From the NCBI GenBank assembly GCA_012845835.1, contig JABAKD010000003.1, positions 3,709,171 to 3,773,170 on the forward strand: a DNA stretch of 64,000 nt. Direction: 5' to 3'. Positions 12,301-24,179 of the stretch are shown here, piece after piece. Below the pieces are notes generated by a model. The model did no database searches, was not told the origin of the DNA, and saw only the letters and a program-made list of their open reading frames with translations. The first letter of the stretch is position 1. Each line of letters opens with the position of its first letter. This DNA is from Undaria pinnatifida. Its lineage: Eukaryota > Sar > Phaeophyceae > Laminariales > Alariaceae. The position numbers were made by a program, and so were the translations under genes.

Positions 12301-13697
12301 AGAAGGTGTTCGTGGAAGAGCCCCCCGGTTTCAAGCCCCAGGACGAGAGTGGAGGTCTTTTAGCGATTAAGCTCGGGAAGAGACTCTACGGGCTGGCACA
12401 AAGCTCCGGGAACTGATTTTATGCCATATATCCCGTCCTGATCGCTATCGTATTTTAACCGCTCAAGTTCGACACGAGCATGCACACCTACCAGCACAAC
12501 GGAGTCATCATCATCCTCACACTTTACGTGGACGATTTCCTCGTTGTCGGTGACAGCATCGAAGTTATCGGGGTGATCAAGAGGAAGCTGATGGGCAAGT
12601 AAGTTAACGATGATGAACATGGACGACGTTTTGCTCGTGTTGTGACTCCAGGTTACGCGAGACCGTATAAACCGTACGCTGACTATCAGCGGGGGAAATG
12701 CACCAAGTCGATCTTGGATCGGCTGGGCATGGCGCACTGCAACCCCGCTAGTACTCTAGGCTACATTTCCGAGCTTCCACGAAACAACCGGAATACAATC
12801 TGCTCACTGAAGAAGAGACCTGTCCGTACCAGGGACCACCGGCTCGGTCATGCATCTCGCTCAAGTTCTAAGGTACAGCATTATGTATGTACGATACGAG
12901 TCAACTCCCTCGTGCTTTCTCAAAACCTGCGAAGGTACACTAGTTGCGGCTAGGCACCTTCTCAGGTATCTTGATGGAACCACAGATTTCACCATCGTTT
13001 ACAAGAAAGGAGACTTCAAAGTCATAGCCATCTCGGACCAACTGGGGCAACAACCCCGACAACGGCAAGTCGCCATCGTGTCACTATCATGATATTGCAA
13101 AGATCCGGTGGGATTCACGTCAGCAGTTCAAACCGACCGAAATGTCCACGATGGATGCTGAGCTGGTTGCATCTGCGCTAGCCATGAAGGGAGCGGTGTT
13201 AGTTCAAAGATGCTGACTGAACTATGGATGGATGCGGAGATCAAACAAGTTCGGTTGGAAATAGACAACAAGGCCACACTTCGCGTCATCGGGAATCGTG
13301 CATACAGTTAGTTCTCGCAACGAAAACATCGCTTTGACGTTCTTCTACATCTGTGAGCGGGCCCAGGCAAGCAAGATCACCACCCACTCCGTGTCAACGG
13401 AAGACAATTTAGCGGACATCGGGACTAACCACCTTAAAAAGAAGCGTCTTCAACAACTACTGCACAATATCAATATGTCCTTATCGACACCTACAACTAG
13501 CTAGTGTTGTGTGATGGTTTGCTGTGAATCTATTATTTGTGTGAAATAATCAGTTTACTATGTCAGTAGTCGACATTCGGCTGTGCATCATCGCCAGCTT
13601 TAGGATCTATGTAACATGGGACGCGATAGTAAATCTGGTTTGTGCAATAAGAATGGCCGTATCGTAAACGCATGATCGTATGTAAGCTAGCACCTGT

Positions 13698-13950
13698 GAG
13701 TTATCCCACGGTAAAAGTTGCAGTTGTTGGATTAACTAATAATGCACGTGTCCGGTTGAGCTCCTCAAGCAAGGAACTACCGGTTAGTCCAATATTTTCT
13801 TCGAGTGCGATTTGTTTCAGGACCAGAGGGATTGGGGCTTGGTTGCTTGGGCGAAAGAATGCTTTCGGAGCCATGCTTCGGGTGAGACATTGGGCTCCTC
13901 GTGCTAGGAGCTCCGATACTTTCTGCTGTACCCCTACCATGGGATGGCTG
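13698..13950 (+). mobile_element. MITE-B copy 1, inside the copia relic
   Basis: Starts GAGTTATCCCACGG and ends CCATGGGATGGCTG, an imperfect terminal inverted repeat. The interior holds the family's GAGCTCCTCAAG and TTCGGGTGAGA blocks, which are shared with five other places in the window. It has no coding capacity. Confidence 0.75.
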
Positions 13951-14103
13951 TTGTACAAACACTTATCAACGTATCACGTAACATCTGCTCGGTATTTTTG
14001 TGGTTAAGAATCGAACGGTTTATTTGATCTTTTTGACTGACTACCACCGTGTAGGTTATTTTTTATTTAATTATATTTCACTGCAACTTTCATTGAGGGG
14101 GGG

Positions 14104-14525
14104 TGTTGTGAAAATGTTGGCACATGCCCTGTACTAGTCACTGTTCAGTAGCATTGCTCTCGTGTGTATCATAGATATCATATGTGTCGGTTGGAAAGTA
14201 ATGTATGCGGAGGAATTACCATTATAGAGTTCTCTCATCGTAGGCTTCTACCTCACTCTTTGCTGATCTTTCTGGGTCGCCATTGTATCCTAGTTGTCCT
14301 AACGCCTCTGGGAAGCTGCCATCGGCTGGCCTCCTGCACTCTCTGTGGGTTTTCTCTATGTGTATTGACAACTTGAGTCCCGTGTTCGTAACATCACGCC
14401 ATCGTCTCCACTACACCGTATTATCTTCAACATCTGAGTTACCAGCTCGCAGTTTCGCCATCTCGATCAACGTCGAGGACACCGTCTCTCGTTACAGTTT
14501 CAAGCTTATCCACAAGAATATCCAT
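14104..14525 (+). repeat. 3' LTR of the copia relic
   Basis: Preceded by a purine run (GAGGGGGGG) that fits a polypurine tract. Its sequence matches 8,033-8,465 at roughly 80% identity by eye. Confidence 0.8.
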
Positions 14526-14678
14526 GAGACACGGACAAGAGCATTTCTCCGTGCCAGCAGCAGACCTTGGCCCACTAAGTTACCATACACGTGCCACGCT
14601 CATACCGCACGACCCCTGTCCACAACACCACCAACTACAGTACAGCATGACAGGCTTGCTGTCAGTATGTGCCATATG

Positions 14679-14701
14679 TTGTTGTTGTTGTTGTTGTTGT
14701 T
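14679..14701. repeat. (GTT)n microsatellite
   Basis: About eight GTT triplets. Confidence 0.9.
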
Positions 14702-14870
14702 CTCACATTAACTCGCATAATCAAGTCCGTGGTCACAGGACAGGCTCCAGTCACTCTGGAGCTGAGGAATACCCCAGGGAAAAACACACACAACCCAAGG
14801 TGGTACACGCATATATCACAGCAGACGCAATTCATGCCCCCACCAGAAACATATAAAAGTGAAATCGGGA
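14702..14870 (+). repeat. dispersed repeat G, copy 1
   Basis: The blocks TCTCACATTA, GGTCACAG-ACAGGCTCC, CAGTCACTCT, GGAATACC and GGTACACGCATA occur in the same order at 63,698-63,830. Both copies follow a GTT-rich stretch. The element class is unknown. Confidence 0.6.
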
Positions 14871-15025
14871 GTCAGTCTACGATGTGCCAGGTCCAGGCCG
14901 GTGCATACGTCTCACTACTCACGCCTGGAGGAACCAAATATTCCGATTGCCACCCAAGTAAGACTACCACGTATATATTACACGTAGTATCTATCACTAC
15001 GCATACGCACGACAGGCATAAGTCA

Positions 15026-15215
15026 ATTGGAGAAAAAGAAACAAAGAAAAGAAAAGAAGATAAAGGAAAGGAAAGAAAAGAGAAGAAAAACGAAACAAGA
15101 CGAAAAAGGCAAGCAAAGAGAAGAAAAAGACAAGAAAGGCAAGAAAAGACAAGACATGAAAGCAAGGAAAGAAGAAGAGAAAAAAAGAAAAAGAAATAGA
15201 AAAAGAAAAGAAAAA
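15026..15215. repeat. polypurine tract, AAAGA-type
   Basis: About 190 bp almost free of pyrimidines on the plus strand, mostly AAAAG and AAGAA variants. It lies directly downstream of the 3' end of the minus-strand LINE and reads as a TTTTC-type tail on that strand. Confidence 0.9.
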
Positions 15216-15335
15216 TGTCATACTAGCAGACCCTAGGAACTGGCTAAGGATGGCATTGGGCTAACAGAGGATATCACGTCCATCATCAATGGCACCTGGG
15301 AGAGAACGCAACATGGCGAAGAAGTCAGGGCGGTC

Positions 15336-16612
15336 TTATGCTATCTTGTGACGGCCATTAGAAGGCCCACAACTTTCAATATGATGATGGCCAAACCCAG
15401 ACTTCAGTCTCTTGGGCATGACGCTCCCCCTTCCGCCCCTCCCCCCTTCCTCCCTTTCCCCCTCCCCCCTCCCCCCCTGCCCCCTCCCCCCCCTCCCCCA
15501 GTCCCCTCCCCGCCCCCCCCCCCTTCCCCCTCCCCCAGGCCGCTTAGAGATGCCAACGGTGGATGACACTGCCGCAGCCGTTGCGCGTCGCTCTGCAGCT
15601 TTGCGTCTCTCCGTTTCATGCCAATTCCGCATGAACAACTCGGCTCCCTCCTCTACTCTTCGAAACCATCTGCCAGCCTTCTGAGCAGCCTTTCGCCATC
15701 CTTCGAATTTCATTCCAAAGACCGACATATCCTCCTTCAGATGATCCATCCAGTCTTTCTCTTGCCCCCCTGAGTAGTCCTTACCCCCAACAAACTCCCC
15801 AAACATCACCCTCTGTGGCAGACGCTCCTCCCCCATGCGTGCCACGAATCCCACAAACAAAATCCTCCGTTTGCGCACTATCACCTCAACGATCTCGGAA
15901 TCTGTCTGGGAAAGCGCGTCGGCGTACGATAGGGTGTGGTCGTCGCGCTTCCGTTTCCGCCATCCAAGGCATCGGAGGAGCATGGAGCGGTGAACCCGAC
16001 GTAGCCTGTCATAGTCAGGCTTCTTCGGGCTCCACGTCATGCAACCGTACAGCAGTGTCTCGACCACCTCAGCTTTCAGCAACCGCACCTTCAACCGTAA
16101 ACGCACACCCGGGCGATCATAGATTTCCATATTGTACCGCTGGAAGCACGCCCAGGCCCTCTGAAGACGCCGCGTTATTTCAGTGCTAAGGTTTCTGTCT
16201 GCGGTGATAGCCCCGCCCAAGTATACAAACTGGATTGTTTGTTTGTAAACCTGGCCGGCTGCATTGATCGTGAAGGACACCTTTCCTCCGCTTTTGGTTT
16301 CCAGGCACATTATCTCTGTTTTTGCCTCGGATACTGTAAGCCCGAACGACGAGCACGCAGTCACGATCGCCGTCATCATCCTCTCCAGCCCTTCTGATGA
16401 TCGCGATACGATGCCCGCATCGTCCGCGTACAGCATACCCCACAATCTCTGCACCCCCTCCCCCTCCTTCCCCCTCCGTTCGTCGACTTTGCCTGTGCGT
16501 GAAGTGCCCTTCTTCTCGCCTTCCTTCTTTCGTTGGAGCTGCACCATGTTGTCCGTGATGGCTGCGTCAGCGAGGAAGCGTTTCTCGGCCACACGCAGTA
16601 CTCAGTGAAAAA
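15336..16612 (-). pseudogene. LINE reverse transcriptase, C-terminal part
   Basis: An open frame of about 420 codons. It holds the palm motif WGMLYADD preceded by an unusual Lys/Glu-rich insert, then the thumb and connection region (SEAKTEIMCL, FVYLGGAITADRN) and a long C-terminal segment. The final 50 residues are Gly/Arg repeats coded by a C-rich plus-strand stretch at 15,425-15,540. The segment is separated from the N-terminal RT part by a frame change at about 16,607. Confidence 0.85.
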
Positions 16613-17330
16613 CATGTTGAACAGCAGTGGCGCGAGCACGCATCCTTGCCTGAGACCTTGCCCCACGTCGAACTTATCCGAGCACTCTCCATCATCCAGC
16701 CGCACGCATGCTTGCATACCGTCGTGGAATTGGCGGATGACGGCGAGCATTCTCGGTGGCACGCCAAAACGAGCAAGGACATCCCACAAAAGGCTTCGGT
16801 CGACGGAGTCGTATGCTTTGGTGAGGTCGATAAAGCACATGTACAAGGGGGTGTCCTTCTTCCGCGCCAGTTCCTGCAGTCGTCGTACTACGAACATCAT
16901 GTCAACCGTCGAGCGTTGGGGTCCGAACCCACACTGTTCCTCCGGCAGAATGTTCTCGCGTTCCCAATAGTCACTCAGGCGACCCGCGATGACTTTGAGG
17001 AGTACTTTACCGGCGTGAGCCACGAGGGAGATGCCACGATAATTGCCACACTCAGTCCGATCTTTCTTCTTGTTAAGCACTTTAATCGTAGCATCTTTCC
17101 ATTGTTGGGGTACGCCACCCCCCCTCCACACAGGGACGATGATATCGTGGAAGTTTCCGAGGGTGTTGAATTCTCCTTCGTCGGCCAAAACTTTCAAGAG
17201 CTCGGCCGGGAGACCATCGGGCCCTACCGCCTTTCGGTTCGCCAGCGCCCGGATCGCCTCCTCTACTTCGTACCTAGACGGGACATCGTCCAGTGGTCTG
17301 CACGGGGGGCACTGCTTAAACTCGCCGATC
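16613..17330 (-). pseudogene. LINE reverse transcriptase, N-terminal part
   Basis: An open frame covering RT blocks 1 to 5, from the fingers ([18 protein letters not shown]) through [15 protein letters not shown] to [15 protein letters not shown]. Just upstream, in another frame at 17,333-17,560, lies the conserved stretch GDQFGFYKHLKGMDVEGKK that precedes the RT domain in this type of element. One further frame change near 17,330 therefore separates the two. Confidence 0.85.
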
Positions 17331-19452
17331 AAGAGTCGGCGACTTGGTGTTGAGCAGTTTGTGAAACCACCTCACCCACCGCTCGCGGATGAGGGCGTTA
17401 TCCCGCAGCAATCGACCTTCCTCGTCCTTGATGTACTGCGAGTCAAACGTCTTCTTCCCTTCCACATCCATCCCCTTGAGGTGTTTGTAGAAGCCAAATT
17501 GATCACCTTCTCGGATACGATATGCGTATACACCTGGCGGAGCTTTTGCTGTAGGCGTAATTGCCCCACAGTCGGAAAGCCTGGTTAGCTTCTTCTGACC
17601 GCGCAGCACAGTGCCCCTAATACACACGCCATCCTTGTAAATCTTGTACCACCGCCATGGATGTGGCCGCTCCGTTCGTACCAAGAATATATGCGAGATC
17701 CCGACGATCACAGTCAATCGCTCACAGCAGGTATGGCAGCCACTTTAACGTGCTCACGATTGCGAAGCGTTCGTTGTCCATAGCTTCCCATCGGTCTTGC
17801 GAGCACCTAAAACATCTACTCAGAACCCCTATCGGCTCATGAGACATGTCCGCGATTGCAACGCCCCCCCTCAACCAGACCGTCGGAACCTGGGTGATGC
17901 AACTCCCCCAAAACTTGTCACTCGCATCAGTGAACATCATCACTGATAGTCCTGGCTTAAGGTGATTCAGAGGCCTCCCTTTGTTCACCCGTAGCCGGAC
18001 CGCATCCTACGCGGCTGCACGCTCATCCGCCACCTTCCTGTTGTTTATAACACGACGCGCCGCCACGGGCTTGGAACACCGTCTGTTGTAGAGGCAATGC
18101 TTGAGCAACCCTCGGAACGGCGCCTCTAGCTCCACGAGCTGAGGCAGAGAAGTCCGCATCCTGTTGATGGCATGAAGGAACTGCATGAGCTCGTCGGCGC
18201 GGTTTCCGGCCCACGCAACTCACTGAGTCCCTTAGTGCGCTTGGAGTGGTGGCTCATCGTCTGTCCGGAGATGGTTTTCCCACACCACTTGATATCTTTT
18301 CGGAAAAAAACGGCCTTGTGGGCTACATCAAAACGCCCACGCTCCAGCAGGCGATCCAAAATCGCCAACAGCCGCTTCAAAAGACTCTCAGGCGTCACCA
18401 CCCAGATCACGATGTCGTCTACCCACACCGAACGGATGTTGTCCATGTACCCCTCCAAACCATCACCCATTGTCGCCTGAAAATATCCGGTAGCGTTCAG
18501 CACCGCCGGTGGAACACGAAGTGGCGTGAACAACCCCTCCGAAGTGACCATGGTGAACATCTCTAGATAATCCTCACTCAGCGGCACCTGCCAGTAGCCT
18601 TTCAGCAAACCCAGCGTGCGCCAAGATATCGCGCCCGCTAACAGAAACGCTTTGTCTGCCACGTTTGGTGTGGGCATGGCCGCCTGTTCGATCGTGTCGT
18701 TGACGGTCCGATAGTCTGTGACCATGCGGTAAGAGGTGGATCCCTCGGGAATTGCCTTCGCCACGCTTGCTTAGATCGCCTGCGGATCCCGAAACACCGT
18801 TTCGATTGTTCTAATTTATCCATTTCTTCTTGCAGCCAAGCCGCCTTGGCTGGCGGGGATGCACGCGGTTTCGCCCGCACCGCTCTCGTACCTGGCTGAA
18901 GCCGCACCGTCATGGGCTCCGCGCGTGCGGGTGGATCGCCCAACAATGACCGACGGAACACGTCAAGGTGGGTACGAAAACCGACATCGCACTAAACATC
19001 TTGGCACATTCCGGCGGTAAACCATGGATAATACCGTCATCGCCCGCCATCTCAAACGCGCCCACAGCCCTCTGCACTTCCACCTCGAAATCCTTGGAAC
19101 ATCATGGGTCGTTGAGACAGCAGCATCCGTGTGACCCCATCTTCCACGTCACCTGACGCGTCGCTGCCTGCCCCGACATGGCATCCATCTTCGCCCGCAG
19201 CACAGCACCAGCGTTGGGCTTGGCCACAGCAAAAACTGTAAGCTCTATCCCAGCGCCATCTTAACATCCGTGTACCTTCAGCACAGCTGCGTTGAGCTGC
19301 GCTATTACTTCAACGCCGAGTTTCTCTTCCAGCGTTTTCTTCCCTATAATAACCACATCGCCTCCCCCAGGGAGCACGATAAACCTCATGGTAAACAGTA
19401 CTGGTCCCTATGCATTTTCGATGTTTAATTGGAGTGAACACAAAAGCGTCTC

Positions 19453-19722
19453 GACCCAGGCTACGGTAGGGGGGTCCCCTTTTGGGCCTTTTATTTCAGT
19501 GGCTAGGGGTCACTCGCGCGAGTAACCCCTATGTTACTATGCGATCTTGTGTTTTCTTCATGTTTTACATTGACGAAATCAATCCGCAATGCAAAGGTGA
19601 TCTAAGCTGCGCCAAAACAGGTGCCTAAACCAATTTCATCCGTGACGTACACAGCCACTCGTGCGAGTGGCTCAAACACAACAGTGAAAATGGGGGTACC
19701 CCCCCTACCGTAGCCTTGGTCT
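19453..19722 (+). mobile_element. MITE-A copy 1, inside the gypsy relic
   Basis: A 270-bp element with terminal inverted repeats: GACCCAGGCTACGGTAGG at the left and CCTACCGTAGCCTTGGTC at the right. TCTC lies just outside both ends and may be the target duplication. Two internal hairpins, ACTCGCGCGAGT near 19,510 and GCCACTCG-TG-CGAGTGGC at 19,654-19,671, are repeated in other copies. There is no coding capacity. Confidence 0.88.
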
Positions 19723-21098
19723 CTCGATATCCCACTCTTGGCCCAACGACGTCACCACACGCGTGTGCCCAACAAACGCCTGCGTTAACGCGGTTTGGGC
19801 CATCTCCGGCTGTCCCTGCAGGGCCTCTACCAGGTCCTCCGACATGTTGCAGTAATGCTTGAGAACGAATCCACGACCACCTTGACCTCAATAGCCGCGT
19901 AAACACCGGGAACCGCCAGACCCCCCTCGCCATGCTGCGTCAGGGCCTCCAAGTGTGGTTCGGCCTCCACCGAATCCACGCTCGAATCAAAACTTAAACT
20001 TCTACCAGGTTGAAAAACCCAGACACCCGGGTATGAAATGGCGCTGGAATCTCCACGCCACCGCGGTGACACGGGTGCCGGTGATTGCACGGGAACGGAG
20101 TGAATAACTGGTGCAACATGACGTGGCCAAGCGCTTTGGGAAACCTGGTGCTGCACTGTCTCGGTGAGCCCATTATCGACTGGCGCCATCTTCTCCCGCG
20201 GCACGCGAAGTTACACGTAGTCGTCGTTCTGGATAGATAATTCAGGCGCAGCAACTTCGGTCCCCGAAACTACCGCATTTTTATGGGTCTGGCACCCGCT
20301 AGCTGGAGGGAGGGCAGACGCAGGGGCCATCATGGTCGTCTTGCTCTGGGTATGCTAAGCAAGACCGCTGGGGGACAGCTGCTACTGTATAGGGGTCTCG
20401 CTATATCTCTGGCCATGGATGGTTTTCCCTGCCTTACCTTGCTGGCTTTGGGGGCGGCCTCGCTTCTTATGACCTTGTTTGCCACACACGAAGCACCCCT
20501 TGTCGTCGTACCGACGGCTGAGGTCGCTGCTTTCACATCATCAGCTTGGCGCCCTCGCGTGAGTCGTGACCGTCCCTCGCGTGACTCGTGACTGTCAGCA
20601 GTGCTTCCCTGCGGCTTGGTCGCCGCAGCAGCCACCGACCTAGCGGCACGCCGCTTTGCTATTTGCGGGCGTTCAACATCGTTGGCCTCAATTCCGGCGT
20701 TATCCGGTTGCTTTTTGGCAATGATGCTGAGCAATGCGTCATGATCATGCGTTATGAGATCGAAATGCATTTTTTTTCTCCTTAAGGCGGAACTCGAGTG
20801 GCTCAATTCCCGTCGATATCGCCTCCACCACCACCTTGTCATGCTTCTGCGTGCACTGCCGACCGTCGGGCCTCACCACCTCCGTGAGCCCACTGTAAGC
20901 AAGGAATTCCCGCAGGGCACGTTTCTGCACGAAGACCCTACTATCTACCGGCACGCTGGCATCCATCTTTAGCACACGGAATATCTGACGGCAAAGACCC
21001 TCGTCACTTGTCTGCTGCATATCAACGCCAGCAAACGTTTTGAGCCCTTGCATTAGCCCCTCCTTGGAAAGGTCGACCCAGGGCTTGCCATCGTAAAA

Positions 21099-21345
21099 GA
21101 GTCATCCCACGGGAGGGGTTGCAGTTTTTGCGCGATTAAGTCCCTGGGCGATTGAGTTCCTCATGAGAGGAACTGCTGGTCAATGAAGCAATTTCACGAA
21201 TACATTTTATCTTTGGACTAAGGAATAGAAGCATGGTCGGGTTGTGCTACCGAATGCCTTCGAAGTCATTTTTCGAGTGAGATATTGAGTTGCTCGAGTG
21301 AGGAGCCCAGGGACTTTCTGATGCAAAGCTACCGTGGGATGGCTC
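21099..21345 (+). mobile_element. MITE-B copy 2
   Basis: Starts GAGTCATCCCACGG and ends CCGTGGGATGGCTC, forming terminal inverted repeats of about 14 bp. AAAA flanks both ends. It is the best-preserved copy of the family in the window and lies in the gag side of the gypsy relic. Confidence 0.85.
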
Positions 21346-21456
21346 AAAACTCATCAGCCACCATCACTTGAGTCGCCGAATCTACCAGCTATCGTCCCCT
21401 CGCAAGTGCCCGTTCTCCTCCATCCTGGTTGTTTTATGCGTCTACTGCTCGTATAT

Positions 21457-23399
21457 GTTGCGATTTATCGCCCCCCCCGATTTGTGGGATCCCTTCGGCG
21501 ATATCCAAACCCCGTTGAAATGTATCATCCCCCCCAAAAATATCCGATCTCCCCCCAAATATATCTGATCCCCCCAAAAAAAGTCTGGTCCACCCCTGAA
21601 ATATATGACCCCCCCCTAAAATATACGACCCCCCCCTAAAAAATATGACCCCCTCCTAAAATATATGACCCCCCCCCGAAATATCTGATCCCACCCTGAA
21701 ATATATCACCCCCCCCTCTCCGCCTCAAACGGCCGAATGATTACCTACGAACAAGGGTGAATTATTGCCCCCCTGTATTCTATCAAAGAGCCGGGTGATA
21801 TGTTGAAGTTGGTGGGAAATCGCAACACCCTCCACGCACCCCGATACACTGTATCAGGGGTGGCATTGCGTCTAATACGCGCGGCGGGGATTTAGATATT
21901 GCAGCCGGTGATATACTGTATCACACTATTCCCTCACTGTATCACGGGGGGGGTGATATGTTTCGCGGGGTGACCAGCTATATCGCAACAGGCGGTATCC
22001 TGTATGAGGGGATATATAGTCCCACTATATCTGGGGGGGGTGAGATATTTCAGGGGGGATCAGATCTTTCAGCAGGTGATATACTGTATCAGGGGGTGAT
22101 ATAGGCCCCCGTGATCAACTGTATCTCAGGCCCCCTTGATACACTGCATATCACCGGGGGGAACAGATATTTCATCCGGTGATAAACTGTATCATGGGGT
22201 GATACCGCCTCCCGTGATACAACGTATCAGGCCCCCTGATACACTGTGTCAGGCCTAAATGATACTCTGTATCAGGCCCTCCTGATACAGCGTATAAAGC
22301 CCCCCTGATACGCTGTATCACCCTGATACACTGTATCAGAGGGGGTTACGATATGTCAAGGGGGGGTAAGATATTTCGACCTATATGAAATGTTGTATGA
22401 GGGGTGATACAGACCCGACCGTATCAGGGGGAGATCAGATATTTCATCCGGTGATAAACTGTATCATGGGGTGATACCGCCCCCCCCGTGATATCAGGCC
22501 CCCTGATACACTGTGTCAGGCCTAAATGATACTCTGTATCAGGCCCTTCTGATACACTGTATCAGGCCCCCCTGATACGCTGTGTCACCCTGATACACTG
22601 TATCAGGGCGGGTTACGATATGTCAAGGGGGGTCAGATTTTTCGACCTAGATGATATACTGCATGAGGGGTGATACAGACCCCACTGTGTCAGGGGGGAA
22701 TCAGATATTTCATCTGTTGATATACTCTGTCACGGGGTGATACCGCCCCCCGCGATACACCGTATCAGGCCCCCGTGATACACTGTATCAGGCCCCCTGA
22801 CACACTGTATCAGATTTCTTTGATACTCGGTACCAGGCCCTCCTGATACGCTGTATCAGGCCCCCCTGATACGCTGTATCACCTTAATACACTGTATCAG
22901 GGCGGGTTACGATATTTCAGGGCGGGGTCTGATATTTCAGCCTAGATGGCACACTGCATGAATGAGGGGTTATACAGACCCCACCGGCTGCAACATCTAA
23001 ATCCCCGCCGCGCGCATTAGACGCAACGCCACCCCTGATACAATGTATCGGGGTGCGCGGAGGGTGTTGCGATTTCCCACCCACTTCAACATATCACCCC
23101 GCTCTTTGATAGAATACAGGGGGGCAATAATTCCCCCTTGCTTGTAGGTAATCATCCGGCCGTTTGAGGCGGAGGGGGGGGGGTGATATATTTTAGGGTG
23201 GGATCATATATTTCGGGGGGGGGTCATATTTTTTGGGGGGGATCAGATATTTCAGGGGGGGATCAGCTAGTTCACGGGGGCACCATATATGTTTAGGGGG
23301 GATCAGATATTTTTTGGGAGGATGATATATTTCAGCGGGGTTCGAATATTGCCGAAGGCATCCCACAAATCCGGGGGGCCGATAAATCGCAACACACGT
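21457..23399. repeat. palindromic satellite or foldback element
   Basis: The left arm (21,457-21,905) and right arm (22,985-23,399) are inverted copies of each other, from TGTTGCGATTTATCG at the outer ends to a GCGGCGGGGATTTAGAT block at the inner ends. The outer arm parts are arrays of ATATATYTGATCCCCCC-like units. The core is a tandem array of the near-palindrome GATACACTGTATC, organised in about three higher-order units of about 270 bp (starting near 22,160, 22,431 and 22,701). No protein frame is present. CGTA near both ends could be a target duplication. Confidence 0.85.
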
Positions 23400-24063
23400 A
23401 CTCCGAGTACGCACAAAGAATTTGCGCTTATCTTCGAAGGTAACAACATAACCACTTAACCTACGTGGCATGTCTCCTCCTATCGCCACCTTTACTTCAT
23501 ACTCAAGCGTGCCACCAGCACGTCTTCCATATCTCTGTTTGCCCTAACTCGCAGAATGGACTCCGCCGGCGCCCTGCGCTCGCGCTTCTGTAGCTACTGT
23601 TGGGTCTTCCATTCCTTTCGGTTGGTGTCCAACACCCACACGCCACACACTGATTTCCGGCATGAGAAAAGACAATTTGTCACGTTTCGGGCAGTACGCA
23701 GTACTTCTTGCCGAGTTGGATTGCAATGTACTGACTCGCACGACCGCGGGCCCGGTAGTATCAGCTCCGAGGACTTCCCTTCGTAGGCTCGGAGTGCGTT
23801 TGTCCACAACGCAATAGCTCGTTCGTTACCATAGGCCATGGACCTTCCCATCGTTATCTCGAGGTCTCGATAGCTCACAAGGAACGATAAAAGTGACAAT
23901 TAAACTCCCCGACACAATGTATCCAACCATTCTATGTACGGCAAAATTCCCATTGATTCGACAACAGCAGTACAGATGGGAGATTTTCCACATCACGACC
24001 AACTCTCCCTTTTGCAACAGACTTGAATTTAGTGTTCACTAAGTTCTTACGCTAGCTTTTTCA

Positions 24064-24175
24064 ATCGTGCTATATCAGCGCGGGGGTTGTCCTTCATCCC
24101 ACCGTTAACGGGCATGCGGATAACAAAACAATTTTTGTGCAAGGGCACAGCAGCGATAATATAGCACGATGCAAT
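24064..24175. repeat. short inverted repeat, about 110 bp
   Basis: TCGTGCTATATCAGCG at the left faces CGATAATATAGCACGA at the right. It could be a small MITE or a hairpin. No second copy is seen. Confidence 0.5.
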
Positions 24176-24179
24176 GCTT

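Larger units (their letters stand above)
8033..14525 (+). mobile_element. Ty1/copia LTR retrotransposon, old and broken
   Basis: The order of parts is 5' LTR, leader, gag with a CCHC zinc knuckle (CHQCKAYGHFKRNC, about 10,060-10,105), aspartic protease (VDSGATNN, about 10,595), an integrase-region remnant, reverse transcriptase (MDVQTSF, about 12,260; YVDD, about 12,525), RNase H, and 3' LTR. The gag-protease-integrase-RT order and the YVDD motif are those of copia. The LTRs are only about 80% alike by eye, so the insertion is old. The coding part is interrupted about ten times or more. A MITE-B sits in its 3' part (13,698-13,950). A CACGG repeat next to both ends may be the target duplication. 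Confidence 0.88.
15218..17640 (-). mobile_element. LINE retrotransposon, 5'-truncated
   Basis: On the minus strand this encodes a non-LTR reverse transcriptase: the fingers block [16 protein letters not shown], then [45 protein letters not shown] and the catalytic YADD (about 16,428). About 300 residues of C-terminal domain follow and end in a Gly/Arg-rich tail with a stop at 15,336-15,338. No apurinic endonuclease domain is present, so the 5' end is lost. The frame shifts near 17,330 and near 16,607, so it is inactive. The 5' edge at 17.6 kb abuts the RNase H part of the gypsy relic, into which it appears inserted. The clade is not assigned. Confidence 0.88.
17640..23900 (-). mobile_element. 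Ty3/gypsy-type LTR retrotransposon relic, broken and interrupted
   Basis: Parts on the minus strand: gag-like region with a zinc-knuckle-like CFVCGKQGHKK (about 20,450-20,490), a protease-region remnant (about 19,180-19,440), reverse transcriptase with VWVDDIVIW (about 18,400-18,440), and RNase H starting at FTDASDKFWG (about 17,920). The order fits Ty3/gypsy. It has several breaks and carries inserted DNA: MITE-A (19,453-19,722), MITE-B (21,099-21,345) and a palindromic satellite (21,457-23,399). Sequence at 23,400-23,900 may be the displaced 5' part of gag. The integrase side is cut off by the LINE. No LTR pair was found, so age cannot be judged from LTRs. Confidence 0.75.

Noticed and set aside
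14669-15236. Lys/Arg/Glu-rich 176-codon frame
   Set aside because: It is the translation of the polypurine tract and changes character with frame; no gene evidence.
21900-23000. CRISPR-like array of short palindromic repeats
   Set aside because: Repeats are contiguous or separated by related sequence and not by unique spacers, there are no cas genes, and the setting is eukaryotic.
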